A program made the translations under genes and the position numbers. A DNA stretch of 40,004 nucleotides from Psychromonas arctica DSM 14288 (GTDB taxonomy: Bacteria; Pseudomonadota; Gammaproteobacteria; Enterobacterales; Psychromonadaceae), in assembly GCF_000482725.1 (NCBI RefSeq), contig NZ_AXWP01000056.1, positions 1-40,004 on the forward strand, written 5' to 3'. Each line of letters starts with the position of its first letter. Position 1 is the stretch's first letter. Of this stretch, positions 23,780-33,062 are shown piece after piece. The notes beneath the pieces were generated by a model. That model was not told the DNA's origin and did no database searches. It saw only the letters and a program-made list of their open reading frames with translations.

Positions 23780-24727
23780 ATGCCAGTAAATACAATTTCA
23801 AAATTACGACTTTCAAGCAGTAATCGAATCAGAGGCCAAACAGCTATTTTATTCGCAGCGGCATTGTGGGGGACAACAGGTACCGTCGCTAGTTTTTCGC
23901 AATTGAGTGCTTTAGCTATAGGCGCTTTTGCTATGGGCATAGGTGGAGTATTACTTGCGACCATGGCGAGAAAGAAGTTGATTAGTGATGCGGGGAAATT
24001 AGTTCATCTAAAAAAAGAGTTAATAATTGGTGCACTCGCTGTCGCGACGTACCCGCTTGCATTTTATAGTTCGATGCAATTTGCGGGTGTGGCTATCGGC
24101 ACCGTTGTATCGATTGGTTCCGCTCCTTTTGCAACGGCTCTACTTGAGCGTCTTTTTAGCAAAAAATCGACTCTAGATAATCGTTGGCTTTTAAGTGTCG
24201 TCATTGGTTTAATAGGCATCATTTTACTAACCTATTCTGAGAATATGGGCTCTCTACAAGATGACGCTAATTCAATTAAAATGATAGGCATTATACTCGG
24301 GATTCTCGCTGGGGTTACCTATGCTGTATATTCTTGGGTAGCCAGATCCATGATTGAAAAAGGGGTTCAATCTGAATCTGCAATGGGCAGTTTATTTGCG
24401 CTTAGTGCCTTAATATTACTTCCTTCTTTGTTATTTACCGGCGAGCATTTATTTTCAAACATGACGAATATTATAGTGGTTTGCTATATGGCCGTTATAC
24501 CTATGTTTATAGGGTATCTAGCCTTTGGATTTGGTTTGCGTTACGTTCAAGCTAGCAAGGCAACGCTGTTAACATTGTTTGAACCCGTTGTGGCGGCAGT
24601 GTTAGCTGTTCTCATAGTGGGAGAATCTATTTCTTTAATTGGATGGTTTGGCATAGTACTCATTATTACCTGTCTTTTTCTACAATCACAGAATAAAACT
24701 AAGACGGTTAAAACAATCAATGGTTAA
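23780..24727 (+). CDS. EamA-family (DMT) permease (315 aa)
   Basis: Ten hydrophobic helices in two EamA repeats (about 18-150 and 165-300). Typical segments are AILFAAALWGTTGTVASF at the start of repeat 1, MQFAGVAIGTVVSIGSAPFA, GILAGVTYAVYSWVARSMIE at the start of repeat 2, and ASKATLLTLFEPVVAAVLAV near the end, the conserved EP motif. These inner-membrane proteins export amino acids, amines or other metabolites; the substrate is unknown. It follows the AraC gene by 140 bp in the same direction and is probably regulated by it. Confidence 0.87.
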   Translation: MPVNTISKLRLSSSNRIRGQTAILFAAALWGTTGTVASFSQLSALAIGAFAMGIGGVLLATMARKKLISDAGKLVHLKKELIIGALAVATYPLAFYSSMQFAGVAIGTVVSIGSAPFATALLERLFSKKSTLDNRWLLSVVIGLIGIILLTYSENMGSLQDDANSIKMIGIILGILAGVTYAVYSWVARSMIEKGVQSESAMGSLFALSALILLPSLLFTGEHLFSNMTNIIVVCYMAVIPMFIGYLAFGFGLRYVQASKATLLTLFEPVVAAVLAVLIVGESISLIGWFGIVLIITCLFLQSQNKTKTVKTING

Positions 24728-25313
24728 CGAATAACTTACACTAAAAAATTTTTACAGGGTATTGAGCAAGGCTTGTTGTTTAAATTAACAATTAAGGTAT
24801 GAACACGAGACATTTAAAAAATGACTAACTAACATACCTCATTATGTGAATCTAGGCTTAATTAAAAACCAGTCTACAAAAGCAGTTAAAGCGTTTTTAT
24901 TACAGTCTCAAATTAAGCAATAAAAATAAACCGAGCCTCATTTTATTGTCAAATAATAAAGTAAAAAGAGACTGTAATAACAACTGTAATCTTGTATATA
25001 GTGCCTTTAGTAATCTAGCATAAACCTATAATATCGATATATAAACTGAACCAAAGCGATCTACCGAGTTGTCTTTAGCAATATAGCTTTCCTAAGTGCC
25101 TTTAATTCCTATTAAAGTGCAATTTCCCTCATTTCTTAATTAAATATAAACTTTCGGTATTAATCCGCTACAAATTTAATGTAAAATATAGAAGCTTGTT
25201 TAATGGTCAAATATTAATCAAAGGACTGGTACGGGTATAACTATCTATAAATTTAGACTTTGTATAGTTAAACCAAGTAATAAATACAATTTTAAAACTA
25301 AAGGAATAAAATT
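24728..25313. other. Intergenic region before mscS
   Basis: No gene is seen. It contains the 92-nt inverted-repeat element at 24893-24984 (listed separately) and, near the mscS start, TAACTAT (25237-25243) facing ATAGTTA (25264-25270), which may lie in the mscS leader. Confidence 0.45.
24893..24984. repeat. 92-nt element bounded by 17-bp inverted repeats
   Basis: GTTTTTATTACAGTCTC at 24893-24909 and its reverse complement at 24968-24984 match at 16 of 17 positions. The 58-nt interior is AT-rich and can pair further (AATAAAA against TTTTATT). It could be a MITE-like element, a structured small RNA, or an operator pair. I see no target-site duplication at the flanks. Confidence 0.5.
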
Positions 25314-26126
25314 ATGACTGCAGAAGAAGTAATGACTATGGCGCAAACAATGGCGCTTGAATACGGTCCCAAATTAATCGGTGCAATTGTTGTCTGGATT
25401 ATTGGTAGCTGGTTAATCAAAGTTTTGATCAACGCTTTCAGTAAAATACTAGATAAAAGCAATATGGATGTATCTCTAAAACCTTTCCTATGCAGTATAG
25501 TGGGTACATTACTTAAGGTTATGTTAGTTATCTCTGTATTAGGTATGCTTAGCATTGAAATGACATCGTTTGTTGCTATTTTAGCGGCTGCTGGTTTAGC
25601 TGTTGGTATGGCACTTTCAGGTACATTACAAAATTTTGCTGGTGGTGTGATGTTATTAATCTTCAAACCATTTAAAGTTGGTCAAGTTATTAATGCACAA
25701 GGCCATATTGGTACAGTTAATGAAATCCAAATTTTTAATACTATTTTAAAAACACCTGATAACAAAACAATCATTTTACCTAATGCGGCTTTGTCTTCTG
25801 GTTCAATGGTTAACTTTTCAACTGAAGCAAAACGTCGCGTAGATTGGACTGTTGGTGTTGCTTATGGAGATGACCTTGATGTTGCTCGTGCTGCAATTAA
25901 AGCTCTTTGCGATGCAGATACTCGTATCTTACAAGATACTCCTGTCGTTATTGCTGTTGCAGAGTTAGCAGACAGCTCAGTAAACTTTACGGTTCGCGCA
26001 TGGGTTAACGCTGCTGATTATTGGGGAGTATTCTTTGATATGAATGAAAACATATACAAAACATTCCCTAAACAAGGATTAAATATTCCTTTCCCACAAA
26101 TGGATGTTCACCTACACAAAGATTAA
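25314..26126 (+). CDS. mscS: Small-conductance mechanosensitive channel MscS (270 aa)
   Basis: An MscS of the short E. coli type (286 aa). Three helices at about 18-45, 58-80 and 85-115; the pore-lining third helix has the Ala/Gly pattern ILAAAGLAVGMALSGTLQNF, followed by AGGVMLLIFKPFKVGQVI, the family signature at the start of the cytoplasmic beta domain. The C-terminal vestibule ends in GLNIPFPQMDVHLHKD, matching the E. coli protein. It opens on membrane tension to release solutes in osmotic down-shock. AGGAATAAAATT gives the ribosome site. It is monocistronic, with its own terminator. Confidence 0.92.
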   Translation: MTAEEVMTMAQTMALEYGPKLIGAIVVWIIGSWLIKVLINAFSKILDKSNMDVSLKPFLCSIVGTLLKVMLVISVLGMLSIEMTSFVAILAAAGLAVGMALSGTLQNFAGGVMLLIFKPFKVGQVINAQGHIGTVNEIQIFNTILKTPDNKTIILPNAALSSGSMVNFSTEAKRRVDWTVGVAYGDDLDVARAAIKALCDADTRILQDTPVVIAVAELADSSVNFTVRAWVNAADYWGVFFDMNENIYKTFPKQGLNIPFPQMDVHLHKD

Positions 26127-26149
26127 TCTTAGTGGTGTGTTTATTTGTC

Positions 26150-26177
26150 AAAGCCAGGTTTTTTTAAGCCTGGCTTT
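26150..26177 (+). terminator. Intrinsic terminator of mscS
   Basis: AAAGCCAGG (26150-26158) pairs with CCTGGCTTT (26169-26177), and the right arm runs into a T-run ending at 26180. It lies 24 nt after the mscS stop. The rest of 26181-26522 holds no gene. Confidence 0.85.
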
Positions 26178-26522
26178 TTTATATGCAATGATTTTTTAGG
26201 ATAAAGGTGGTAACAACCTCGCTTATTACTCATTCATAATTGCTGGTTCGCTTTAAAGAAGGTCAATGTATTTAAGCGGCGATGAAATGACTATTAAATA
26301 ATCATGAAATGAACAACAATCTCTACTACCTATTCGCCCTACAATTATCACCACTAGTGACGTCACTTAATAGCAATGCAATTATATTACTTAAAGTGGA
26401 TCATGTTTGCGTAAAGACTTTGCAAAGTTAATAGCCAACTGGCAACTAACTGAAACAATCTACACTCTAAATTGATTCAATATATAGCCAAATATTTGAT
26501 TACGTACTTAATAACACGAGTA

Positions 26523-28688
26523 TTACTTAATCTTCCAGGCAGTGTCAGGTTTCCATTGATTTACCCACTTAGGAATTTCGCTGGCGGGCATCGGCTTGGC
26601 TATGCCATAACCTTGTGCAAGTTCACAACCCAATTTCAGTAATGCAGTACCATGTGCGATGGATTCAACGCCTTCGGCAATCACTTCTCGTTTAAAAGAT
26701 TTTGCTAAAGCAATCACCCCTTCTACAATCGCTAAGTCATCGGGATCATCAAGCATATCTCGAATAAAACTTTGATCTATCTTGATCAATTTGACCGGTA
26801 ATCGTCTCAAATAAGTTAAAGAAGAGTAGCCTGTGCCAAAGTCATCTAAAGCAAAATTAACACCTAGCTTAATACACGCATTCATTATTTTAGAAACATG
26901 TATTACATCATCCATTGCACTCGTTTCTAACACTTCAAGTTCTAAATAACTAGGATCGACATCGGAGTGTCGCGCTAATAACTCAGCTAATCTTTTAGTA
27001 AACACAGATTGCTGTAATTGCACTGCAGCAATATTAACACTGGTACTAATCGGTAAATTCAGCCCCCTTTTTTGCCATTCACTAATTTGTGATAGTGCAT
27101 TGTCAATAACCCACTCGCCCATTTCTATGCTCATGGGGTTGTTTTCAATAATAGGTAAAAACTCCATGGGATTAAGTAAGCCCCGAGTAGGATGTTGCCA
27201 ACGGATAAGAGCTTCTACGCCAGTTACCTTGCCACTACGCATGTTAACCTTAGGTTGATAATGCAATACAAATTGTTGCTTATCTAAGGCAATCCTGATC
27301 GCTTCTAAGCTTTCCCTTTGTACTTTTACTGCATCGTCTTGTGTTGTATCAAATAAGTGATAGCAATTTTTACCCGCCCCTTTTGCTACATACATCGCTT
27401 GATCCGCATGGCGCATTAATTGATCGGCATCTACATTATCCTGTGGGTATATAGTTACACCAATACTTGCCGATACTTTAAAAATTACATCATTAATAGT
27501 AACGGCTTCAGATGAAGCTAGAAGTAATCTGTCTAGAATAACTTTACAATCTTCTGTTTGTGCCAAATCAGCTAATACTGCAACAAATTCATCACCGCCG
27601 ATACGTGCTAAACTGTCTCCCTCTCGTAACGCTTGCTTCATTCTAAGCGACAATGCGATCAACAACTGATCACCGACATCATGTCCGTAAGCGTCATTAA
27701 CTGCTTTGAAACCATCTAAATCAATAAAGGTGACGGCCAATGATTGTTTATGACGATGGCATTGCAACATGGCTTGCGTTAATCTATCTGCCAATAATGA
27801 ACGATTGGGTAAATTGGTCAACATATCGTAATGTGCAATATGCTCTAGCTGGTCTTGTTGGTTTTTTATTGGAGTAATATCATTACCCAATGAAACGTAA
27901 TGTGTAGTGACGCCGTTATCGTCATAAATTGCACTAATTGTTTTCATTAGTATATAGGTTTCCCCATTTTTACGTCGTTGCCACACTTCACCATGCCAAG
28001 CGCCTTCATTGTGCAATATACCCCACATTTTTTTATCGGATTCCGACGATTGTGTTTCTGACTGTAAAAAACTTAAATGTTGGCCAAACACTTCTTTTCG
28101 GCTAAACCCTGTTATCCGTGTAAAAGCGTTATTAACTTCTATGATTTTGGCATTGTGATCGGTTATGCATATCTCCTCTCCTGAATGAGAAAAAACACTG
28201 GCCGCGAGTTTGAGATGCTCTTCGATTTGTTTGCGTTCACTGATGTCGTGGATCACTCCCACTAAAAAATAATTACCTTTAGAATCTACAAATCGACTTT
28301 TTCGAGTAAGGATTGTTTTAGTTAGGCAGCCCCCAGTAGTTAATGTTTCTTCACTTAATATCTCTTGACCATTTTCCAGTACTTGCTTGTCCATCGATAA
28401 AAAATGTTCTCGCTCATTGCAAGGAACTCTTTCTGCTAATGTTTTCCCTATAATTTGTTCCCTGGGTAAATTAAACATGTTACAAAAAGCATCATTAACT
28501 AATAATAATCGGCATGATTCATCTTTAACAAAAATAGGATCGCCCATATTATTAAAGACAGCATCAAGATACCCCGCAATATCTTGTAAGCTATCTTCAA
28601 GGCGTTTTTTTGAATCATCATTATCTGAGGCGTTGTGGTTAGATCTATCTGAATCAGAACTGTCGCCACTATTACTTATTCGTGTCAT
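26523..28688 (-). CDS. PAS-PAS-GGDEF-EAL cyclic-di-GMP enzyme (721 aa)
   Basis: Domains in order: a Ser/Asp-rich N-tail (1-30), PAS 1 (about 40-150), PAS 2 (about 160-275; ICITDHNAKIIEVNNAFTRI), GGDEF (about 285-445) and EAL (about 460-710). The diguanylate cyclase motif is intact (ARIGGDEF, 361-368), with an inhibitory I-site RxxD at 355-358. The phosphodiesterase is intact too (GVEALIRWQHP, 490-500; DDFGTGYSSL; KLIKIDQSFI; IAEGVES). There are no transmembrane helices, so it is a cytoplasmic sensor, probably of redox, oxygen or a small ligand. Both activities may be present, with one dominating. AAGGAA lies 12 nt before the ATG. It is monocistronic. Confidence 0.92.
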   Translation of the reverse strand: MTRISNSGDSSDSDRSNHNASDNDDSKKRLEDSLQDIAGYLDAVFNNMGDPIFVKDESCRLLLVNDAFCNMFNLPREQIIGKTLAERVPCNEREHFLSMDKQVLENGQEILSEETLTTGGCLTKTILTRKSRFVDSKGNYFLVGVIHDISERKQIEEHLKLAASVFSHSGEEICITDHNAKIIEVNNAFTRITGFSRKEVFGQHLSFLQSETQSSESDKKMWGILHNEGAWHGEVWQRRKNGETYILMKTISAIYDDNGVTTHYVSLGNDITPIKNQQDQLEHIAHYDMLTNLPNRSLLADRLTQAMLQCHRHKQSLAVTFIDLDGFKAVNDAYGHDVGDQLLIALSLRMKQALREGDSLARIGGDEFVAVLADLAQTEDCKVILDRLLLASSEAVTINDVIFKVSASIGVTIYPQDNVDADQLMRHADQAMYVAKGAGKNCYHLFDTTQDDAVKVQRESLEAIRIALDKQQFVLHYQPKVNMRSGKVTGVEALIRWQHPTRGLLNPMEFLPIIENNPMSIEMGEWVIDNALSQISEWQKRGLNLPISTSVNIAAVQLQQSVFTKRLAELLARHSDVDPSYLELEVLETSAMDDVIHVSKIMNACIKLGVNFALDDFGTGYSSLTYLRRLPVKLIKIDQSFIRDMLDDPDDLAIVEGVIALAKSFKREVIAEGVESIAHGTALLKLGCELAQGYGIAKPMPASEIPKWVNQWKPDTAWKIK

Positions 28689-28719
28689 ATTAAAACATTC
28701 CTTGTTAGATATTACTTAA

Positions 28720-29256
28720 TCATTCAAGCAAGCGATAAATATGTGTATTGAATAATACTCGATTAAAAACACCGTAATTTCATCTTAACTGTATCTTTAA
28801 GATTATTCTTTTGTAGAGTTAATCGACTTTAAAATCAATTTTTTAATAAACCAATATCAGTAATTTGATATTAGTAACTTAGTAAAAAAGGTTACTCAGA
28901 AGTGCACTAATTAATAGGTGGATGATGTGTATTGTTATACCAATCATGACACATAGCCTATATCAGAGACTTTTTAGTTAGATAGGAGCTAATCTATCAG
29001 ATCCAAGTATAGATCAGGAAATAGGATATTCCTTTTATGATTGTCATTGCTTTTAGTTTGAATATGCACATAAAGTAATACATATGTAAAACTTTACAAT
29101 TTGAGCCCTTTTTCTCTGTTTAGATGAAATAACAACTTCAATCATAACAATTTTAGAGAAAAACTCTTAGGTTTAATTATTAAGCAAACAACCTCCTACT
29201 ATTACTTTATATCATAATCACAACTTTAACTCAGGATAAGTAAGGCGCTATAGTGC
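28720..29256. other. Intergenic region, nothing strong seen
   Basis: About 540 AT-rich bases between the GGDEF-EAL gene start and the end of the LysR gene. Only small palindromes (GATAG and CTATC near 28981-28998) are seen. No gene or clear terminator is supported. Confidence 0.45.
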
Positions 29257-30201
29257 TTAATTAGCTGCACTTTTATCAAGTTCATTTTGTAATAACTCTC
29301 GCCCATTTGTTTTAATATGCTTTAAAAAAGCAGACGCAATTAAAGTCGGGCGTTTTGCTGACAACCAGAGAAAAAACCAATGAGAATCTATTGGTAGCTC
29401 TTTAACAGGTAAACGGACTAAACCATTTTGTCCACCGTAAGTTAAGGTATGGGCAGAAATAATAGTGATCCCTAATTTAGACATAACAGCGTGTTTAATT
29501 GCCTCATTACTTTCAATCGTCATTTTTACCTTGGGCTTTAAATTATGTTTTTGAAACAAAGCTTCAATAGCAAAGCGAGTACCAGAGCCTTTTTCTCGCA
29601 TTAAGAATGGTTGCTCACAAAGGTCAGCTAAATTAATCGATTTTTGTTTTCCTAGTGGGTGATCTTCATGCGCAATAGCAACTAATGGGTTATCTAAGAA
29701 CTCAAGACTTTGTGCTTCAATATCCTGTGGTGGATGGCTAAATACATAAAAATCATCTACCCCTTGCTTCATACGTTCAATCGTTTTTTCACGATTACCA
29801 ATATTTAGTTGAATCTCAACGTCAGGAAATTCTTCGCAAAACGGCCCCAATAAATGAGGAATAAAATATTTAGAGGTTGTGACTACGGCTAATCGTAACG
29901 TACTAGGTTTAAATTTCCGTAAGCTACCTAAAGCCACATCAAGCCGAGCAAAACTATCTAATACTTCCACAGATGTCTTTACTAACTCTAAACCTATATC
30001 CGTAAAAACTAACTTACGATTTACAAATTGATATAAAGGACCTCCAATGGCGTCACTGAGTTTCTTCATTTGAATAGAGACCGTTGGCTGCGTTAAAAAT
30101 AGCGATTTAGCAGCCTCATTAATACTACCTTGATCGTGTACTGCAAGCAGAATTTCTAATTGCCTCATGGTGCCAACATGAGCATGAATACGTGAACGCA
30201 T
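29257..30201 (-). CDS. LysR-type regulator, CbbR/CmpR-like (314 aa)
   Basis: The HTH (residues 12-70) reads MRQLEILLAVHDQGSINEAAKSL, shown by LEILLAVHDQGSINEAAKSL, then LTQPTVSIQMKKLSDAIGGP, which has the CbbR/CmpR look. The effector domain (about 95-300) begins STLRLAVVTTSKYFIPHLLG, a stretch shared by CbbR, CmpR and RbcR regulators of carbon acquisition. It is divergent from a SulP anion transporter across 217 bp that contains ATCTA-N9-TAGAT (30274-30292). By context it would control inorganic-carbon or sulphate transport; no RuBisCO or carboxysome genes are in view, so the CbbR likeness describes the subfamily only. Confidence 0.87.
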   Translation of the reverse strand: MRSRIHAHVGTMRQLEILLAVHDQGSINEAAKSLFLTQPTVSIQMKKLSDAIGGPLYQFVNRKLVFTDIGLELVKTSVEVLDSFARLDVALGSLRKFKPSTLRLAVVTTSKYFIPHLLGPFCEEFPDVEIQLNIGNREKTIERMKQGVDDFYVFSHPPQDIEAQSLEFLDNPLVAIAHEDHPLGKQKSINLADLCEQPFLMREKGSGTRFAIEALFQKHNLKPKVKMTIESNEAIKHAVMSKLGITIISAHTLTYGGQNGLVRLPVKELPIDSHWFFLWLSAKRPTLIASAFLKHIKTNGRELLQNELDKSAAN

Positions 30202-30273
30202 TGCAAGTTCCTATTAATAAAAGATGAAGTAAAGCAAGTTGAGTGCCAGAGAAAATAAATTGCATAGACAAAA

Positions 30274-30292
30274 ATCTATATTAACATTAGAT
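30274..30292. promoter_or_regulatory. Possible LysR operator, ATCTA-N9-TAGAT
   Basis: An interrupted dyad with 5-bp arms and AT-rich centre lies 73 bp before the LysR start and 127 bp before the SulP start. The T-N11-A spacing and location suit a LysR site, but short arms make chance likely. Confidence 0.25.
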
Positions 30293-30418
30293 AATATCAA
30301 TTTTAGTCTATTTATGGAATTTGACATAATTAACATTAACTCGGGCTAACATAAATAATTAAAAGATTAAGACTGACTTATTAGTCTACTTTGATCATTG
30401 ACTACAAGGATATAAATT

Positions 30419-32062
30419 TTGTTGATTAATCGGTTTCAAGACCTTAATTTAAAAGGCGATATTTTTGGTGGTGTCACTACTGCAATTATCTCACTACCAT
30501 TAGCATTAGCTTTTGGGGTCGCATCAGGAGCCGGTGCAGAAGCTGGATTGTGGGGCGCTATCATGGTCGGTTTTTTTGCCGCCCTATTTGGAGGTTCAAA
30601 TACACTAATATCGGAACCAACGGGACCAATGACCGTTATCATGACCGCTATTTTGACCAGTATGATGGCTAAATATCCAGAAACTGGATTAGCAATGTCT
30701 TTTACTGTGGTGATCATGGCGGGTATTTTTCAAATATTACTGGGCACATTAAAGCTAGGAAAATATGTGACATTAATGCCTTATAGTGTGATCTCTGGTT
30801 TTATGTCTGGTATCGGTGTTATTTTAATTATTTTACAATTATCTCCTCTATTGGGTCACTCAGCACCACCTGGTGGAGTACTAGGTACAATAACTGCGCT
30901 CCCGACTATATTCGCTAATATTAGTTATAACGAACTGCTTCTAGGTGTACTGACCTTAGCGGTTTTATTTTTCTTCCCCAAACAATATCGCAAGTTTGTG
31001 CCAGCTCAACTAGTTGCCCTAATTGCAGTTACGCTTTTATCTGTATTTCTGTTCGATACCGACAGCATTCGCCGCATTGGAGAGATACCTGCGGGATTAC
31101 CTTCATTAATCATTCCTAACTTCAACAGCGAAATGTTAACGGCCATGGTTATTGACGCTTTAGTGCTAGGTACACTGGGCTGTATTGATACATTATTAAC
31201 TGCAGTCATAGGAGATTCATTAACCCGTAAAGAACATGATTCAGATAAAGAACTGCGAGGTCAAGGTATCGCTAATGTCATTTCCGGTTTATTTGGTGCA
31301 TTACCTGGCGCAGGTGCAACCATGGGCACAGTAACCAATATACAAGTTGGCGCACAATCCCCCCTTTCAGGTATTGTAAGAGCATTGGTTTTAGCACTTG
31401 TCGTGTTAGTTGCAGGGGGATTAACAGAACCTATTCCAATGGCTGTTTTAGCAGGTATTGCCGTTTATGTAGGATTCAATATTTTAGACTGGAGCTTTAT
31501 TCAACGAGCGCACAAAGTAAGCCTTCAGAGTATGGCGATAATGTACGGGGTTATGTTTTTGACTGTCTTTGTCGACTTAATTGTGGCAGTTGGTTTAGGT
31601 GTATTTATTTCAAATATCATCATCATAGAACAGCTAAGCCGAGCGCAAGCGCGTCAAGTAAAAGCAATTAGCGACGCAGATAACGACTTACCGTTGACCG
31701 ATAATGAACGTGCTATTTTAGAAAGAGCAAATGGTAAAGTTTTGTTTTTCTATTTATCAGGACCGATGATTTTTAGTGTTTCAAAAGCAATATCACGTCA
31801 ACACACGAGTATCAGCGACTATCAAGTTATGATTCTGGATTTAAGTGATGTACCAATGATTGATGTAACGGTAGGTTTAGCTTTAGAAAATGCGATTAAA
31901 GATGCCTTAGATGCGTATTGTGAAGTGCTATTACTATGCCCTCATCTTGATACGCGTAAACGTCTACAAAAATTAAATGTATTGTCATTAATAGATAGTG
32001 ATAATCACTGTACTTCAAGAGAACAGGCATTAAAGTTGGCATTGAGCCACGTGTCACGTTAA
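30419..32062 (+). CDS. SulP-family anion transporter with STAS domain, BicA-like (547 aa)
   Basis: A SulP permease with about 12-14 helices (residues 10-405), including the family's GDIFGGVTTAIISLPLALAF, SEPTGPMTVIMTAILTSM and GLFGALPGAGATMGTVTNI. A cytoplasmic STAS domain (about 430-540) holds VMILDLSDVPMIDVTVGLAL. SulP proteins move sulphate, bicarbonate or dicarboxylates; BicA-type members are sodium-bicarbonate symporters. The divergent CmpR-like LysR tilts the guess towards bicarbonate. Translation starts at a TTG: AAGGA at 30406-30410 lies 8 nt before it, and no ATG is placed well. Confidence 0.88.
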   Translation: MLINRFQDLNLKGDIFGGVTTAIISLPLALAFGVASGAGAEAGLWGAIMVGFFAALFGGSNTLISEPTGPMTVIMTAILTSMMAKYPETGLAMSFTVVIMAGIFQILLGTLKLGKYVTLMPYSVISGFMSGIGVILIILQLSPLLGHSAPPGGVLGTITALPTIFANISYNELLLGVLTLAVLFFFPKQYRKFVPAQLVALIAVTLLSVFLFDTDSIRRIGEIPAGLPSLIIPNFNSEMLTAMVIDALVLGTLGCIDTLLTAVIGDSLTRKEHDSDKELRGQGIANVISGLFGALPGAGATMGTVTNIQVGAQSPLSGIVRALVLALVVLVAGGLTEPIPMAVLAGIAVYVGFNILDWSFIQRAHKVSLQSMAIMYGVMFLTVFVDLIVAVGLGVFISNIIIIEQLSRAQARQVKAISDADNDLPLTDNERAILERANGKVLFFYLSGPMIFSVSKAISRQHTSISDYQVMILDLSDVPMIDVTVGLALENAIKDALDAYCEVLLLCPHLDTRKRLQKLNVLSLIDSDNHCTSREQALKLALSHVSR

Positions 32063-32091
32063 ATCAAGACTTAAATTTCAATTTAAAGATT

Positions 32092-32127
32092 TATGACCAA
32101 GAAACATTCCCAATATTCTTGGTCATA
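32092..32127 (+). terminator. Hairpin downstream of the SulP gene
   Basis: TATGACCAAGAA (32092-32103) pairs perfectly with TTCTTGGTCATA (32116-32127), a 12-bp stem with a 12-nt loop, 29 nt after the stop. A U-run is lacking, so termination may be partial or the hairpin may protect the 3' end. Confidence 0.6.
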
Positions 32128-32330
32128 GCTCGATTCTTCATCTGTTATGACCGCACAAAAACTATAAACCCATTATTGAATACTCAAACTATCGGCTGCT
32201 AATTGTTATGGATTTATACTAAGTATGTGTTTTATGTTAATTTAATCTTCTTTATAATTTGGGAAAGCGCCATATATCAATAAGTCGATCCCAAATTTCT
32301 ATTTATACAGTAAAAGGAAGGTTTTTAGAT

Positions 32331-32939
32331 ATGCGAGCAGATACTGTGGTTATCTTTGACTTCGAAACAACAGGGTTATCGCCAAATGAAGGCGATAGGG
32401 CCATTGAGATTGGTGCGGTTCGCCTCGTGAATGGTGAAGTTAAAGATCAATTCCAAGCATTAATGAACCCAGGTTTTTCTGTTAATTCATTTATTGAGCA
32501 ATACACAGGCATCACTAACAAGATGTTGTCTCAAGCAGCACCATGTCGCCAAGTGATGGCAGAGTTTTCTGATTATATCGAAGATGATAATTTGATTGCA
32601 CATAACGCTTCTTTTGATAAACGTTTTTTATCGTCAGAATTGACGCGAGTTAACCGAAAACATTTAGGTGAAGTAGGTTGCTCCCTCTTATTATCTCGTC
32701 GTATTTTTCAAGAAGCACCGAGCCATAAACTTGGCGAATTAACCCGCTTTGCTAATATAGCGAATACTGGCGACTTTCATCGCGCGCTATACGATGCTCA
32801 AATGACTAGCCACCTTTGGTTAGCGATGCTTAATAACATAGGTGAAAGATACAATTTATTTGATTTAACTTTTCAACAAATACAGTTACTTTGTAAAACC
32901 CCAAAAAAATCAGTACACCGTCTCCTCGCTAGCTGGTGA
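32331..32939 (+). CDS. DnaQ-like 3'-5' exonuclease, DEDDh family (202 aa)
   Basis: A stand-alone exonuclease of the DNA polymerase III epsilon type. ExoI is VIFDFETTGLSPNEGDR (Asp and Glu metal ligands), ExoII is LIAHNASFDKRFL (Asp), and ExoIII epsilon has FHRALYDAQMTSHLW with His and Asp of the DEDDh set. Such short proteins act in DNA repair or RNA/DNA end trimming and are not the replicative epsilon subunit (about 240 aa, with a polymerase-binding tail). The start at 32331 is chosen because AAGGAAGG lies 9 nt before it; an upstream TTG frame from 32259 lacks a ribosome site. It is followed 123 bp later by the helicase gene. Confidence 0.87.
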   Translation: MRADTVVIFDFETTGLSPNEGDRAIEIGAVRLVNGEVKDQFQALMNPGFSVNSFIEQYTGITNKMLSQAAPCRQVMAEFSDYIEDDNLIAHNASFDKRFLSSELTRVNRKHLGEVGCSLLLSRRIFQEAPSHKLGELTRFANIANTGDFHRALYDAQMTSHLWLAMLNNIGERYNLFDLTFQQIQLLCKTPKKSVHRLLASW

Positions 32940-33062
32940 TCTATTGACTAAGCGTTTAAAGTAATTTGCAAAGGGATTATTTTTATTCTATTTAATTCAC
33001 TACTAACGTACTAAATACGTTAAAATAGAAGGTTATTATTTAGCAACGAGTCTTTTATATTA

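Noticed and set aside
32259-32330. TTG start extending the exonuclease by 24 residues
   Set aside because: No ribosome site; the ATG at 32331 follows AAGGAAGG and matches homologue starts.
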